64,000 bases of DNA from Cohaesibacter marisflavi (GCF_900115225.1 NZ_FOVR01000004.1:310001-374000), one strand, 5' to 3'; counted from the stretch's first letter, positions 46,993-57,164 are shown. The notes: a model not told the origin generated them from the sequence alone. A program made the numbers and translations.

Positions 46993-49332
46993 GTGATACG
47001 CAAACGCAGACCCACAATGGAGGACGGCCTTCCCTCGAAAGACGAAATCCTCGCCTTCATCGCTGAAAATCCTGGAAAAGCAGGCAAGCGCGAAATCGCG
47101 CGCGCCTTCGGCATATCCGGCGGTGCCCGCATCGGGCTCAAACGCATCCTGAAGGAATTGACCGAAGACGGTCATATCGAGAAGAGCCGCAAGCGCCTTG
47201 TCAAATCCGGAGAGTTGCCGGCGGTTGGCGTCTATCGTGTCAGCGAGCGTGACCCTCAGGGCGACCTGATCGGTGTTCCCGTCAAATGGGAAGGCAGCGA
47301 CGAAAACGCGACCCCACCTCGCCTCTTGATCGAACCGGACAAGAAGTCCAAGGCCGTGCCCGGCATCGGCGATCGTGTTTTGGCCAAGCTGATCGAGAGA
47401 GACCTCGAACAATTCGAGCTCCCCGGCATCCGTCAGGCTGTACGCGTTATCAAGATTTTGCCCAAACGCGAGGATTCCATCCTCGGCATCTACCGACGCG
47501 ACCCGATCAACGGTGGCGGGCGACTTGTACCCATCGACAAGAAAACGCAAGAACTCTCCATCGATGATGCTTCCAAGGGCGACGCTTCTGAAGGCGATCT
47601 GGTGGCTGTGTCCATCACCCGCTCCGGCCGATCCAAGACGCCGCGCGCCCATGTGCGCGAAGTGATCGGCCCCATGGCCTCCGAGCAGGCCGTCAGCATG
47701 ATCGCCATCCACGCCTTGGGCATTCCCTATATCTTCCCCGATGCTGTGCTGACAGAAGCCGAACGCGCCACCCAACCTGACCTCAAGGGGCGGGAAGACT
47801 GGCGCGACGTGCCGCTCATCACCATCGACCCGGCAGACGCCAAGGACCATGACGACGCCATCTATGCCGAACCTGACGACGATCCGGCCAACGAAGGCGG
47901 CGTGATCGCCTATGTGGCCATCGCGGATGTTGCCTATCATGTGCGCATGGGGGGCAATATTGATCGCGAGGCCATCAAACGCGGCAACTCAGTTTATTTC
48001 CCGGATCGTGTCGTGCCCATGCTGCCCGAGCGGATATCAAACGACCTGTGTTCGCTGAGAGAAGGCGAAGACCGCCCCTCTATGGCCGTGCGCATGGTGT
48101 TTGACAAAACAGGCAAGAAAAAGCGCCACAGCTTCCACCGCGTCATGATCCGTGTCGCCGCAGGCATCTCCTACAATCAGGCACAGAGCGCGATTGATGA
48201 CACTACGGATGAAGTAACGGGTCCGATCCTTGAATCGATCCTGAAGCCCCTCTGGGCCGGATATGAGGTATTGAAAACGGGCCGCGACGCCCGAGAGCCA
48301 CTGGAACTGGATATTCCCGAGCGTAAATTGATGCTCAAGCCTGACGGCACAATTGACCGGGTTGTCATTCCGCCCCGCCTGGATGCGCACAAGCTGGTGG
48401 AAGAATTCATGATTCAGGCCAACGTGGCTGCAGCGGAAACGCTGGAAAAGCACAAGCAGGGTCTGATCTACCGTATCCATGACAATCCTTCACCGGAAAA
48501 GCTGGAAGGCCTGAGAGAATTCCTCCAATCGATGGATCTCAGCTTCCCCAAGGGCGGCAATCTGCGCCCTTCCATGTTCAACGCGATCCTCAGACGCACA
48601 GCGGAAACCGAGCAAGCCCCTCTGGTCAGCCAGGTCGTTCTGCGCTCGCAGGCGCAAGCAGAATATAATCCGGAGAATATCGGCCATTTCGGGCTCAATC
48701 TCCTGAAATACGCCCATTTCACCTCACCGATCCGTCGCTATGCCGACCTTGTCGTGCATCGCGCCCTGATCGCCGCCTTGAAACTAGGCGACGACGGCCT
48801 GCCCGCAGGCTTTGACGGCAAGCTCGCCGATATCGCGGGGCATATTTCAACCACCGAACGCCGCGCCATGGCAGCTGAGCGAGACACAAAGGATCGGCTG
48901 ATTGCCGCATTCCTGTCCGACAAGGTCGGTGCGCGCTTTACTGGCAAGATTTCCGGCGTCACCCGTGTTGGCCTATTTGTTCAGCTCTCCGATACCGGCG
49001 CCGATGGCTTTATTCCGGCCTCCACCTTGGGCTATGATTATTATCATTATGATGAGCCCAATCATCAGCTCATCGGTGAGGCAACGGGAGAGACTTTCCG
49101 CCTCGGCGATATTGTCGATGTGAAGCTCGTCGAAGCGGCCCCATTGGCAGGCGCTCTGCGCTTTGAAATGCTCACTGAAGGCCGCAGACATCCCAAGGGC
49201 AAGGCTCCGGGCCATTTGACCCGAAACAAAGGGCGTGGCAAAGGCTCCTTCGGCTCGAAAGGCCGCAAGAAGCCGGGTACCACTCGCCCAAGAACCGTCA
49301 AGCCGAGGGTCAAGAAGGGACGCAAACGCTAA
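46993..49332 (+). CDS. rnr: Ribonuclease R
   Basis: Processive 3'-5' exoribonuclease of the RNB family. From GTG 46993 (AGAAGGA 8 bases before) it has 779 residues. An N-terminal helix-turn-helix region (KREIARAFGISGGARIGLKRILKEL), cold-shock domains, the RNB core with the catalytic Asp cluster TIDPADAKDHDDAIYAE, the C-terminal S1 domain (FTGKISGVTRVGLFVQL) and a Lys/Arg-rich tail are all visible. It follows topA in the same direction, a conserved alphaproteobacterial arrangement. Confidence 0.97.
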   Translation: MIRKRRPTMEDGLPSKDEILAFIAENPGKAGKREIARAFGISGGARIGLKRILKELTEDGHIEKSRKRLVKSGELPAVGVYRVSERDPQGDLIGVPVKWEGSDENATPPRLLIEPDKKSKAVPGIGDRVLAKLIERDLEQFELPGIRQAVRVIKILPKREDSILGIYRRDPINGGGRLVPIDKKTQELSIDDASKGDASEGDLVAVSITRSGRSKTPRAHVREVIGPMASEQAVSMIAIHALGIPYIFPDAVLTEAERATQPDLKGREDWRDVPLITIDPADAKDHDDAIYAEPDDDPANEGGVIAYVAIADVAYHVRMGGNIDREAIKRGNSVYFPDRVVPMLPERISNDLCSLREGEDRPSMAVRMVFDKTGKKKRHSFHRVMIRVAAGISYNQAQSAIDDTTDEVTGPILESILKPLWAGYEVLKTGRDAREPLELDIPERKLMLKPDGTIDRVVIPPRLDAHKLVEEFMIQANVAAAETLEKHKQGLIYRIHDNPSPEKLEGLREFLQSMDLSFPKGGNLRPSMFNAILRRTAETEQAPLVSQVVLRSQAQAEYNPENIGHFGLNLLKYAHFTSPIRRYADLVVHRALIAALKLGDDGLPAGFDGKLADIAGHISTTERRAMAAERDTKDRLIAAFLSDKVGARFTGKISGVTRVGLFVQLSDTGADGFIPASTLGYDYYHYDEPNHQLIGEATGETFRLGDIVDVKLVEAAPLAGALRFEMLTEGRRHPKGKAPGHLTRNKGRGKGSFGSKGRKKPGTTRPRTVKPRVKKGRKR

Positions 49333-49366
49333 GAAGAGCCAAAAAGCCAGAGTACACGGTGAGATC

Positions 49367-50131
49367 ATGATGAGACATATCAACAATATCGAAGTCCACC
49401 CGGACCTCACTGCCAACGCGCAACGGCTCTATGATGGCTCCTTGCCCAATGTGCGCCCCAAGGATGCGGCCACACTCATCATTCTTGACCATGACCACGG
49501 CACCCCGAAAATCCTGATGGGGCGCCGCCACATGCGTCATCGCTTCATGCCCGGCAAGTTCGTCTTCCCCGGAGGGCGTCTCGATGCCGCAGACCGGTAT
49601 GTACCCTGTGCCGACGATCTTCCTACAGGCGTGATGGAGAAGCTGCGCTGTGGGGCCAGAAACGGCTCCAGCGACAGGCGGATGCGAGGACTGGCGATCT
49701 GCGCCATTCGAGAAACCTATGAAGAAGCGGGACTGTTCATCGCAGCGCAAGCAGATCCATCAGGGCTGAAGGGAGAAGACTGGAGTGCTTTCAAACATCG
49801 CTCGCTGCTCCCCACGCTCTCTCCCTTGCGTTTCATTGGCCGGGCTATAACGCCACCGGGTAGAAGCCGCCGGTTCGATACGCGTTTCTTCGCCATAGAT
49901 GCCCGTCACATAGCTGATCGCCTCAGCGAAGGTACCGGCCCTTCGGGTGAGCTGGAAGACCTGCACTGGCTTACCATTGCCGATGCTCACGATCTGGATT
50001 TGCCACGCATCACCAAAGAGATTCTCCATGAGCTGGAAGAAAGGCTAAAGACTGATCCGGAGTTGGCGCCACAGAGCCCTACGCCCTTCTTTTTCATGCG
50101 GGGAAAATCCATGTTCCGCGCAGAAATTTGA
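49367..50131 (+). CDS. NUDIX hydrolase
   Basis: A 254-residue NUDIX protein resembling the group of NUDT7/8/19 (CoA- or nucleotide-sugar-type hydrolases). The core VFPGGRLDAADR is followed, after an insertion of about 45 residues, by the helix AICAIRETYEEAGLF, which carries the REXXEE metal-binding residues. A long insertion between GG and RE is typical of this subgroup. Two adjacent ATG codons start it, 34 bases after rnr. The substrate is unknown; cotranscription with rnr is likely. Confidence 0.9.
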   Translation: MMRHINNIEVHPDLTANAQRLYDGSLPNVRPKDAATLIILDHDHGTPKILMGRRHMRHRFMPGKFVFPGGRLDAADRYVPCADDLPTGVMEKLRCGARNGSSDRRMRGLAICAIRETYEEAGLFIAAQADPSGLKGEDWSAFKHRSLLPTLSPLRFIGRAITPPGRSRRFDTRFFAIDARHIADRLSEGTGPSGELEDLHWLTIADAHDLDLPRITKEILHELEERLKTDPELAPQSPTPFFFMRGKSMFRAEI

Positions 50132-50410
50132 ACCACAGCCCAAACCCGAGAAATCGCAGATTACTGCCATTTCCCTCTCTTTCCTGTCGACAAGTGAGCC
50201 GGATTTCGGTAGTTTGGCGTCGATAATTCGATACGCGCTCTTGACAATAAGCCAACTTTGCGTAGTTTGGCGCTTCGAAACAGGTTTTTGCTGAGACGGT
50301 CGCTTTTCCGCTCAGCGCATCTTCGGCCCGGCAGCCAAGAGAACAGAATGCCCCGGTGGCATACGGTTTGAATGGCAGTTTGTCGCGGGCCCAAATGACG
50401 GAAAAGACTT
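50132..50410. other. Leader region of rpmG with an 11-base direct repeat
   Basis: GTAGTTTGGCG occurs twice, at 50209-50219 and 50262-50272 (53 bases apart). TTGACA at 50241-50246, with TAGTTT 16 bases later, could be the rpmG promoter, leaving a leader of about 135 bases. No hairpin of note and no gene are seen. Confidence 0.35.
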
Positions 50411-50578
50411 ATGGCTAAGGCAACAACAATTAAAATCCGTCTGGTCAGCACCGCTGACACGGGTTACTTTTACGTCACCAAGAAAAATTCCCGCACCATG
50501 ACCGAAAAAATGGTCAAGCGGAAATACGATCCGGTGGCTAAGAAACATGTCGAGTTTAAAGAAGCCAAAATCAAGTAA
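50411..50578 (+). CDS. rpmG: 50S ribosomal protein L33
   Basis: A 55-residue basic protein, [20 protein letters not shown] at the start and [12 protein letters not shown] at the end, typical of the cysteine-free (C-minus) form of L33, which does not depend on zinc. It has its own terminator directly after the stop. Its place after rnr and a NUDIX gene fits the conserved order in related bacteria. Confidence 0.97.
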   Translation: MAKATTIKIRLVSTADTGYFYVTKKNSRTMTEKMVKRKYDPVAKKHVEFKEAKIK

Positions 50579-50604
50579 GGCATCTTTCTACTGGTGACAG
50601 TTTA

Positions 50605-50638
50605 AAAAACCCGCTTGCCTCTGGCATGCGGGTTTTTT
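50605..50638 (+). terminator. Terminator of rpmG
   Basis: ACCCGC at 50609-50614 pairs with GCGGGT at 50628-50633; flanking A and T runs extend the stem and give a TTTTTT tail. It is 30 bases after the rpmG stop and could work in both directions. Confidence 0.88.
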
Positions 50639-50639
50639 G

Positions 50640-51450
50640 TTGCTTACCTGGCAAGGTTGGGGCGTTCAACATCCCTCAATTTATTTCTGCACGCTCATCC
50701 GCTGCACATAATAAGTAAAACAGTGCCGATGCATGAAAGTGGCACCGCAAAAATACGTGCGCCCAATCCTGAATCAGGGGCAAATGTTGAGAATAAAGGG
50801 AGAATAAAGGATGGCCGGTCCAGTTGCAGACCACTTGAGGAGGCCACTCTTGCTGCTACTGAACCGACCAAAGCCCCACGGTCCCAGGAGATGCGGCGGA
50901 CCTGGATGTCCGTAGGGGAAAATACGTATAAAACGGAAATGTGTGGACATAGCACAGCCTGCAGTCAAACTGCCAAGCTAACAAACGGCGTCCCCCACTC
51001 CGTTTTACATCTGATCCAAGCCTAACAAAAAAAGTGACAATTTCAACGAATTGTTTACCAAATTCGATAAAATCCTGTTGTTTGATAAAGAATTAAGGTA
51101 AATCCCCAAGGACTCTTGGCTCAATTACCTGTCAGATTGCTCTTTAACACCATCTCAAAGGCTTCGATCTTTGTTTCTTGGCTCCTTGATCGAACCACTT
51201 GCAACAGATTCGCACCTCAAAAATGCGCCATCCCTTTGCTGTCTCTTGTCAATGGTGGAAACTCCGCAAGGAAAAACACTTGTGGGAGATACCTAAGCAA
51301 TACCAATAAGCTAGAGGGGAGAGGACGCACAATTATTGCGTATAGCTTCCAGCGTATCCCTATCAAAAACGGATGGCTTCTTGGCGTTTCTAGCCCCGCC
51401 CCAAAGAAGCAATAGAGTAATAATCAAAAAGCCAATTATAATAAGTATAT
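50640..51450. other. Long convergent interval without a recognisable gene
   Basis: It lies between the ends of rpmG (plus) and pleD (minus), so neither promoter is expected here, yet it spans more than 800 bases. The first half is moderately GC-rich and has open frames on both strands (for example 50695-50955 minus, 86 residues, and 51116-51415 plus, 99 residues), none resembling a known family. A complementary pair ATGTCC/GGACAT brackets 50905-50950. The second half (51020-51110) is A/T-rich. It may hold a non-coding RNA, a decayed gene or an unknown small gene. Confidence 0.45.
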
Positions 51451-52836
51451 TTACGAAACTTCTTTGACTTGAGCGACAACGACACGATTGCGCCCTTCGT
51501 GCTTGGCCTGATAAAGCGCTTCGTCGGCCCTCTTCATCAGATCATCCTGAGCGTCTTCACCACGGCAGCTCGAAGCAAGACCGATGGACACAGTCACATC
51601 AATCATCTGCCGCCCCTTATGAATGATAAAGGGCTTCTCCGACACTTTCTTGCGAATGCGTTCGGCAACCACCATGGCCAGAGAATGATCGGTGTCCGGC
51701 ATGATCACGACAAACTCTTCGCCTCCATAGCGGCAGACCAAATCGATACCACGGGTATTTTTGCGCATACGGCGGGAGAATTCCTCCAGCACTTCATCGC
51801 CAGCATCATGCCCATGGGTATCATTTACCGATTTGAAGAAGTCAATATCCATCAGCAGAACAGACAAGGGCCGCTCCTTCTCGCGTGCAGAAACGAGGAG
51901 AGATTTCATATGACTTGTCATGTAGCGGCGATTATAGAGTTTGGTCAGACCATCCATAATGGCCATTTCCATCGTATGCTGGATGGTATCCTGAAGCGCA
52001 TCGGTATAGCGCTTGCGTAACACTTGCGTACGGAGACGAGCCAAAAGCTCGTTCCGCTCAACGGGATGACAAATATAGTCGTTCACGCCAAGTTCAAAGG
52101 CGCGCATGATCCGCGCCTCATCGCCCTCTTGAGCCAACAGCAATATTGGCGTCAGCCGACAGGCCTCAACAGAACGCAATTGCGCACACAGGCGCAGAGG
52201 ATCGAATGTGTGCATATCCAGATTGATCATCACACAGTCGAATTCCTGATCCGTACAGCGCTTCAGAGCGGAAGTATAGTCATTCTCCAGAAACAGATCG
52301 AACTGCCCCAGCACCTGCTTGCGAATACGTTCCGAACTGGCCCGTGAATCATCGACAAGAAGGATCTGACCTCCCTCATGATGCATCAAACGCTTCATGA
52401 TATCGCTGCTGTCAAAGCCCATCTGTTCGGTGGTATTGGCACGCGAGCGCAGCTCGTCCGTCATCGTTTTGACGCGCACCAGATTCTTGACCCGGGCAAT
52501 GAGAGCCACCTCGTTGACCGGCTTGGTGAGGAAATCATCCGCTCCCACGCTCAATCCAGCCACGCGGTCGCTCGCCTGATCTAGCGCCGTCACCATGATC
52601 ACAGGAATATGCACGGTCTGGGGATTGGCTTTGATCCTGCGGCAAACCTCGAACCCGTCCATGGCCGGCATCATCACATCCAGCAGAACGATATCGACCA
52701 TATTGCCGGACAGAATTTCCAATGCCTCGGCGCCACTATAGGCGCAAAGAACATCGAAATATTCCTTTGAAAGGCGTGCATCAAGCAGCTTGACGTTGGC
52801 GGGATTATCATCAACGACTAGAACGCGGGCAGACAT
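51451..52836 (-). CDS. pleD: PleD-type response regulator with diguanylate cyclase output
   Basis: Polar-differentiation diguanylate cyclase (461 residues) of the Caulobacter PleD type. The first receiver domain has the phospho-acceptor Asp53 (LLDVMMPAMDG) and KPVNEVAL; a second, degenerate receiver domain follows at about 150-275. The GGDEF domain has the active GGEEF form (CRYGGEEFVVIMP) preceded by the RGID inhibitory I-site, so feedback control by c-di-GMP is expected. divK is directly upstream with 17 bases between, the classic divK-pleD operon. Confidence 0.97.
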   Translation of the reverse strand: MSARVLVVDDNPANVKLLDARLSKEYFDVLCAYSGAEALEILSGNMVDIVLLDVMMPAMDGFEVCRRIKANPQTVHIPVIMVTALDQASDRVAGLSVGADDFLTKPVNEVALIARVKNLVRVKTMTDELRSRANTTEQMGFDSSDIMKRLMHHEGGQILLVDDSRASSERIRKQVLGQFDLFLENDYTSALKRCTDQEFDCVMINLDMHTFDPLRLCAQLRSVEACRLTPILLLAQEGDEARIMRAFELGVNDYICHPVERNELLARLRTQVLRKRYTDALQDTIQHTMEMAIMDGLTKLYNRRYMTSHMKSLLVSAREKERPLSVLLMDIDFFKSVNDTHGHDAGDEVLEEFSRRMRKNTRGIDLVCRYGGEEFVVIMPDTDHSLAMVVAERIRKKVSEKPFIIHKGRQMIDVTVSIGLASSCRGEDAQDDLMKRADEALYQAKHEGRNRVVVAQVKEVS

Positions 52837-52853
52837 TTGCTTACAACTCCGGT

Positions 52854-53225
52854 CTAAGCATCACCAGCGTAGGTGCGCACGGTCTCAATAAATTTTGCCA
52901 CGGAAATAGGTTTGGAAAGATAAGCCTCGCATCCGCCTTGACGAATCCGCTCCTCATCTCCCTTCATCGCAAATGCGGTGACGGCCACCACGGGAATGGG
53001 CCGCAAATCATCGTCTTCCTTGAGCCACTTGGTGACTTCCAGACCAGAAACTTCGGGCAACTGGATATCCATCAGGATCAGATCCGGCATATGCTCTCTG
53101 GCGAGCTTAAGGGCATCAAGCCCATTGCGGGTGCCTACCGTCTCATACCCATAGGCTTCCAGCAGGTCGAGAAACAATTTCATGTTGAGTTCATTGTCTT
53201 CGACGATGAGAATCTTTTTGGCCAT
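52854..53225 (-). CDS. divK: Cell-cycle response regulator DivK
   Basis: A 123-residue single-domain response regulator. Asp53 ([13 protein letters not shown]) is the phospho-acceptor, with the acidic pair in IVEDNELN and Lys in [11 protein letters not shown]. In alphaproteobacteria DivK acts with the kinases PleC and DivJ in CtrA control and asymmetric division. It forms an operon with pleD. Confidence 0.97.
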   Translation of the reverse strand: MAKKILIVEDNELNMKLFLDLLEAYGYETVGTRNGLDALKLAREHMPDLILMDIQLPEVSGLEVTKWLKEDDDLRPIPVVAVTAFAMKGDEERIRQGGCEAYLSKPISVAKFIETVRTYAGDA

Positions 53226-53361
53226 AATTCGTCCGCAGCTCGCATGTGATGCACAGACCTGACACCCCGATCAATCAGATCTGGGTTTCCGTATCAGATG
53301 CGTTATTATTTCGGTTATCGTATATACAGAATAAACCTTTCAAAAGGGCAAACACCATATC

Positions 53362-53667
53362 ATGCAGAAAAAACAATCTGGCCTCAGCCTCGAGGCAGCG
53401 GAGACCGTGGGCATTCAGGCGCTGGGATTTTTGTCGAGCGATTCAGAGCTGTTAGGGCGCTTTTTGGCCTTGTCCGGGCTCGATGCAAATGGCATACGGG
53501 ACGTCGCTTCGGAACCTTCATTCCTGGCCGCAGTACTCGACTTTCTGCTCTGTGACGATTCGCTCATATTGGCCTTCGCCAGCAACAGCGCCATCGCGCC
53601 GGAAGACGTGGTCTCCGCCAAGATGCGCCTTGATCCGATGAGCATGGCAAACACAGGCGCCCTCTAG
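53362..53667 (+). CDS. DUF3572 family protein
   Basis: A 101-residue alpha-helical acidic protein ([36 protein letters not shown], then [20 protein letters not shown]), which I assign to the alphaproteobacterial DUF3572 family. It lies between divergent divK and dinB, its usual place. No function is known. The dinB gene starts 29 bases after its stop, so they may be cotranscribed. Confidence 0.85.
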   Translation: MQKKQSGLSLEAAETVGIQALGFLSSDSELLGRFLALSGLDANGIRDVASEPSFLAAVLDFLLCDDSLILAFASNSAIAPEDVVSAKMRLDPMSMANTGAL

Positions 53668-53696
53668 CCCCTATCCACTTAATCTTGTTGGCTCAC

Positions 53697-55055
53697 ATGA
53701 CACAGACCGCACATTTCCTTTGTCGAGATTGCCTTGAAGAAGGCGAAGGAACCCCGCGCCGATGCCCTCGTTGCGGCTCGCCTCGGCTCGTGCGTCATTC
53801 AGAGCTGCGTCAGCTGTCTATGGCGCATATCGATTGCGATTCCTTCTATGCATCCGTGGAGAAGAGAGACAATCCGGAGATCAGGGACAAACCGGTCATC
53901 ATCGGCGGCGGCGAACGGGGTGTTGTCGCCACGGCTTGCTATATCGCGCGCATCCGTGGCGTCAAATCCGCCATGCCGATGTTCAAGGCCAGAAAACTTT
54001 GTCCTGAGGCGGTCATCATTCGGCCAAACATGAAGAAATACAGCGCTGTAGGCAAAGAAGTTCGCGCAGCGATGCAGGCGCTCACCCCTCTTGTTGAGCC
54101 TTTGTCCATCGACGAAGCCTTTCTGGATCTCTCAGGCACAGACCGATTGCATCATGCCTATCCGGCCATGACGTTGGCCCGCTTTGCCAAGGAGATTGAA
54201 ACCGGCATAGGCATAACGGTGTCCGTTGGTCTCAGCCACAACAAATTCCTTGCCAAGATCGCATCTGATCTGGAGAAGCCACGCGGCTTTTCCATCATTG
54301 GCAAAGCGGAAACAAAAGAGTTCCTCAAGGATAAGCCGGTCTCCATGATCTGGGGCGTCGGTAAGGTTTCCCAACGCAATCTCGCTCAGGATGGCTACCA
54401 CACCATCGGCCAGTTGCAGACAGCAGATGCCAGCAAATTGGCAAAGCGCTACGGTGCGCTCGGTTTACGCCTTGCCAAGCTTTCCCATGGCGAAGACACC
54501 CGCACGGTCAATCCCGAGTCTGAAACCAAGAGCATCAGCGCCGAAACGACCTTCAGCAAAGACCTTGCGAGCGCAGACGATCTTCTGCCCATCTTGAGGC
54601 GCCTGAGTGAAGACACCTCCACCCGCGCCAAGAAAGCAGATCTAGCGGGCCGCACCGTTACCCTGAAGCTCAAGGACAATCATTTCAAAAGCATCACCCG
54701 CAGCCGCTCCCTTTCTGACCCAACCCAGCTGACCGACAAGATCTTCAGCATCGGAAAAGACTTGCTGCTCAAGGAGCTAGCCAACCGCAAAAGTGCCTAT
54801 CGCCTTCTGGGAATCGGCATCAGCGAGCTGCACTCCAGCGAATTTGCCGATCCGCCCGATCTGGTCGACACACAAGCCAGTAAACGCGCCAGTGCTGAAA
54901 AAGCGATGGATCTGCTCAGCACCAAATTTGGCGGAAAAATGGTGGAACTGGGCCTGACGCTGAAGGGAAAACTCACGGAAGAGAAGAGCGGCGGCGCTCG
55001 CAAGAGCGACATCCATTCGGCCCAGAAGCCCGATAAAGACAGCGGCCTGGACTAG
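53697..55055 (+). CDS. dinB: DNA polymerase IV with N-terminal zinc-ribbon-like motif
   Basis: Y-family translesion polymerase of 452 residues. The catalytic carboxylates are in [11 protein letters not shown] and [11 protein letters not shown]; the little-finger region follows (TETTFSKDL-like [10 protein letters not shown]). Before the polymerase, residues about 6-35 hold CxxC-x10-CxxC ([19 protein letters not shown]), a zinc-ribbon-like addition absent from E. coli DinB but seen in a class of alphaproteobacterial enzymes. The ATG at 53697 is chosen over two TTG codons. No LexA-type box (GTTC-N7-GTTC) was noticed upstream. Confidence 0.95.
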   Translation: MTQTAHFLCRDCLEEGEGTPRRCPRCGSPRLVRHSELRQLSMAHIDCDSFYASVEKRDNPEIRDKPVIIGGGERGVVATACYIARIRGVKSAMPMFKARKLCPEAVIIRPNMKKYSAVGKEVRAAMQALTPLVEPLSIDEAFLDLSGTDRLHHAYPAMTLARFAKEIETGIGITVSVGLSHNKFLAKIASDLEKPRGFSIIGKAETKEFLKDKPVSMIWGVGKVSQRNLAQDGYHTIGQLQTADASKLAKRYGALGLRLAKLSHGEDTRTVNPESETKSISAETTFSKDLASADDLLPILRRLSEDTSTRAKKADLAGRTVTLKLKDNHFKSITRSRSLSDPTQLTDKIFSIGKDLLLKELANRKSAYRLLGIGISELHSSEFADPPDLVDTQASKRASAEKAMDLLSTKFGGKMVELGLTLKGKLTEEKSGGARKSDIHSAQKPDKDSGLD

Positions 55056-55270
55056 AAGCGCATAATTTCAGCTTGGGCTCCCCTCATCACCATAAGAGAA
55101 CGGTTTAAAAAATAGTCTGGAGAATGCGTGAAAATGCGTGTGCCAGACAAGCTTTTACTTCCATTGCAGGCTTGCCTCCCCTAAATGTTGAACACCCTCT
55201 CGGCCAAAGGCAGCCAGACTGCCATCAGCGCCGAGACCAGAACAAAACAGACCTTTCTACGGAGTTTATA

Positions 55271-55738
55271 ATGTCAGGTGCAATCGAAGCCAAACTTGCA
55301 GAACTCGGAATCACCCTTCCGGAAGCAGCAGCCCCTGCAGCAAACTATGTTCCCTATGTAAAAAGCGGCAACCAGCTTTTCATTTCCGGCCAGATCCCGC
55401 AGACCGCTGCTGGCGAAAAAGTCATCGGCAAGCTGGGTGACACTATGGAAACTGAAGCCGGCCAAGAAGCTGCCAAGCTTTGCGCCATTAGCCTGATTGC
55501 CCAGATGAAAGCCGCAACCGGCGATCTGGACAAGGTCGCTCGCGTGGTCAAGCTGGTGGGCTTTGTCAACTCCACCCTCGAATTCGGCGATCAGCCTGCC
55601 GTCATCAACGGCGCATCCAACTTCATGGTTGATGTCTTTGGTGACAAAGGCCGCCATGCCCGTTCAGCCGTTTCCGCAGCCTCCCTTCCGTTCGGTGTTG
55701 CCGTTGAAGTGGAAGCCATTGTCGAGCTGGAAGACTAA
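55271..55738 (+). CDS. RidA family deaminase
   Basis: A 155-residue member of the YjgF/YER057c/UK114 (RidA) family, which hydrolyse reactive enamine/imine intermediates. The typical YVPYVKSGNQLFISGQIP opening and VAARVVKLVGFVNS-like VARVVKLVGFVNSTLEF segment are present, with the conserved Arg in GRHARSAVSAASLPFGVAVEVEAIVEL. The N-terminus (MSGAIEAKLAELGITLPEAAAP) marks the longer subgroup. The ATG at 55271 follows GGAG; the upstream frame has no similarity. Confidence 0.92.
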   Translation: MSGAIEAKLAELGITLPEAAAPAANYVPYVKSGNQLFISGQIPQTAAGEKVIGKLGDTMETEAGQEAAKLCAISLIAQMKAATGDLDKVARVVKLVGFVNSTLEFGDQPAVINGASNFMVDVFGDKGRHARSAVSAASLPFGVAVEVEAIVELED

Positions 55739-55911
55739 TTTTTCGGGCGCATGCCCCAGCGATGACGGATAAGTCTGTCATCGCTTATTTAAGCCCACAT
55801 CAGACGCCATTTTTTCGATAAATATTTTTTAGCCCCTCGCCTTTTGAGGGTTACAATCTCGGTATAGTCTCTTAAATCTAAGTGATAGTTTGATTATTTT
55901 GAGAGAGGCCC

Positions 55912-57102
55912 ATGGCTGAGACTATGTCTGAAACATCCGATTACCAGCTCCATGTTGTTCATTCCATGCGAGAGATCGGAGAGGCGGCGTGGACAGCCTG
56001 TCTTGAGGACACACTCAGTCCCAGAAAATTAAACCCCTTCCTGTCCTTCGCTTTTCTGGATGCGCTGGAGCGCGCAGGCTGCGCCTGTGAGGAAACCGGC
56101 TGGATGCCGCATCATCTGGTCCTCAGGGATGGAGAAGGCTCTGTGCTGGCCGCCCTGCCCCTCTATCTCAAATCCCATAGCCAAGGCGAATATGTTTTCG
56201 ACCATGGCTGGGCTGATGCGCTGGAGCGCGCAGGCGGGCAATATTATCCCAAGCTGCAAAGCGCCATTCCCTTTACGCCTGTCAACGCGCCCAAGATGCT
56301 GACCCGCAAGGGCGTCAACGAGGCAGTGGCCGCCGCAGCCATGGCCAGCGGCATGAAGCAGCTCTGCGAGCGCTATCCCATTTCCTCAGCTCATCTGACC
56401 TTTCTGCCAGAAGCGCAGAAAGATGAATTCGAGGCACAAGGTTTTCTCGTCCGACGTGACCAACAGTTTCATTGGATCAATGAAGATTACGAGAGCTTTG
56501 ACGATTTCCTCGCCCAACTCTCATCGCGCAAACGCAAAAATATTCGCAAGGAACGCAAGACCGCCCATAGCCACGGCCTCACCATTAGCCCAAAGCACGG
56601 CGACGCCATAAGCGAAGAAGACTGGGACGCCTTTTTCGACTTTTACATGGACACCGGTTCGCGTAAATGGGGCCGCCCCTATCTCAACCGGGAATTCTTC
56701 TCCATGATCGCTGAGACCATGGCCGACAAGATCCTGCTGGTTCTGGCTTATGACGGCGATGTGGCTGTGGCGGGTGCGCTCAACTTCATTGGCGGCGATA
56801 CGCTTTATGGCCGCTACTGGGGCACCATAGGCGACTATCCCTGCCTGCATTTCGAGCTTTGCTATCATCAGGCTATTGAATGGGCCATCGCACATAATCT
56901 CATGTGCGTGGAAGCAGGCGCTCAGGGCGAACACAAGATCGCCCGAGGCTATGTCCCCCAGACCACATGGTCGGCCCACTGGATAGACCATCCCGCCTTC
57001 CGGGAAGCCATCGAAGACTATTTGAACAGGGAGCGCCGCGCGGCCGAGGCCGAGCAGGAGTTCCTAACAACACTGACCCCTTTCAAGAAAGGGGACGGAT
57101 AG
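55912..57102 (+). CDS. FemAB-like GNAT acyltransferase (DUF482 family)
   Basis: A 396-residue protein of the COG3146/DUF482 family, with a double GNAT-like fold related to FemAB peptidoglycan-bridge enzymes. Typical segments are NPFLSFAFLDALERAG, DHGWADALERAGGQYYPKLQSAIPFTPV, QFHWINEDYESFDDFLAQLSSRKRKNIRKERK, and GAQGEHKIARGYVPQTTWSAHW near the end. The substrate is not known. A second ATG at 55924 is an alternative start. The HIT gene follows after 62 bases. Confidence 0.88.
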   Translation: MAETMSETSDYQLHVVHSMREIGEAAWTACLEDTLSPRKLNPFLSFAFLDALERAGCACEETGWMPHHLVLRDGEGSVLAALPLYLKSHSQGEYVFDHGWADALERAGGQYYPKLQSAIPFTPVNAPKMLTRKGVNEAVAAAAMASGMKQLCERYPISSAHLTFLPEAQKDEFEAQGFLVRRDQQFHWINEDYESFDDFLAQLSSRKRKNIRKERKTAHSHGLTISPKHGDAISEEDWDAFFDFYMDTGSRKWGRPYLNREFFSMIAETMADKILLVLAYDGDVAVAGALNFIGGDTLYGRYWGTIGDYPCLHFELCYHQAIEWAIAHNLMCVEAGAQGEHKIARGYVPQTTWSAHWIDHPAFREAIEDYLNRERRAAEAEQEFLTTLTPFKKGDG

Positions 57103-57164
57103 CTTTCGCGCGTCAGCGCTGTTAGTCTCCACCAACACTTTTAACCAATCAATGGATTCGACTC

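Noticed and set aside
46534-47940. A 468-codon minus-strand frame opposite the end of topA and start of rnr
   Set aside because: Antisense to two strongly supported genes; the stretch opposite the KKTTA tail gives a Phe/Leu/Gly-rich low-complexity product.
51116-51415. A 99-codon frame in the convergent gap before pleD
   Set aside because: Mixed, Cys- and Ser-rich composition without domain pattern; kept only as part of the unexplained gap, not as a gene.
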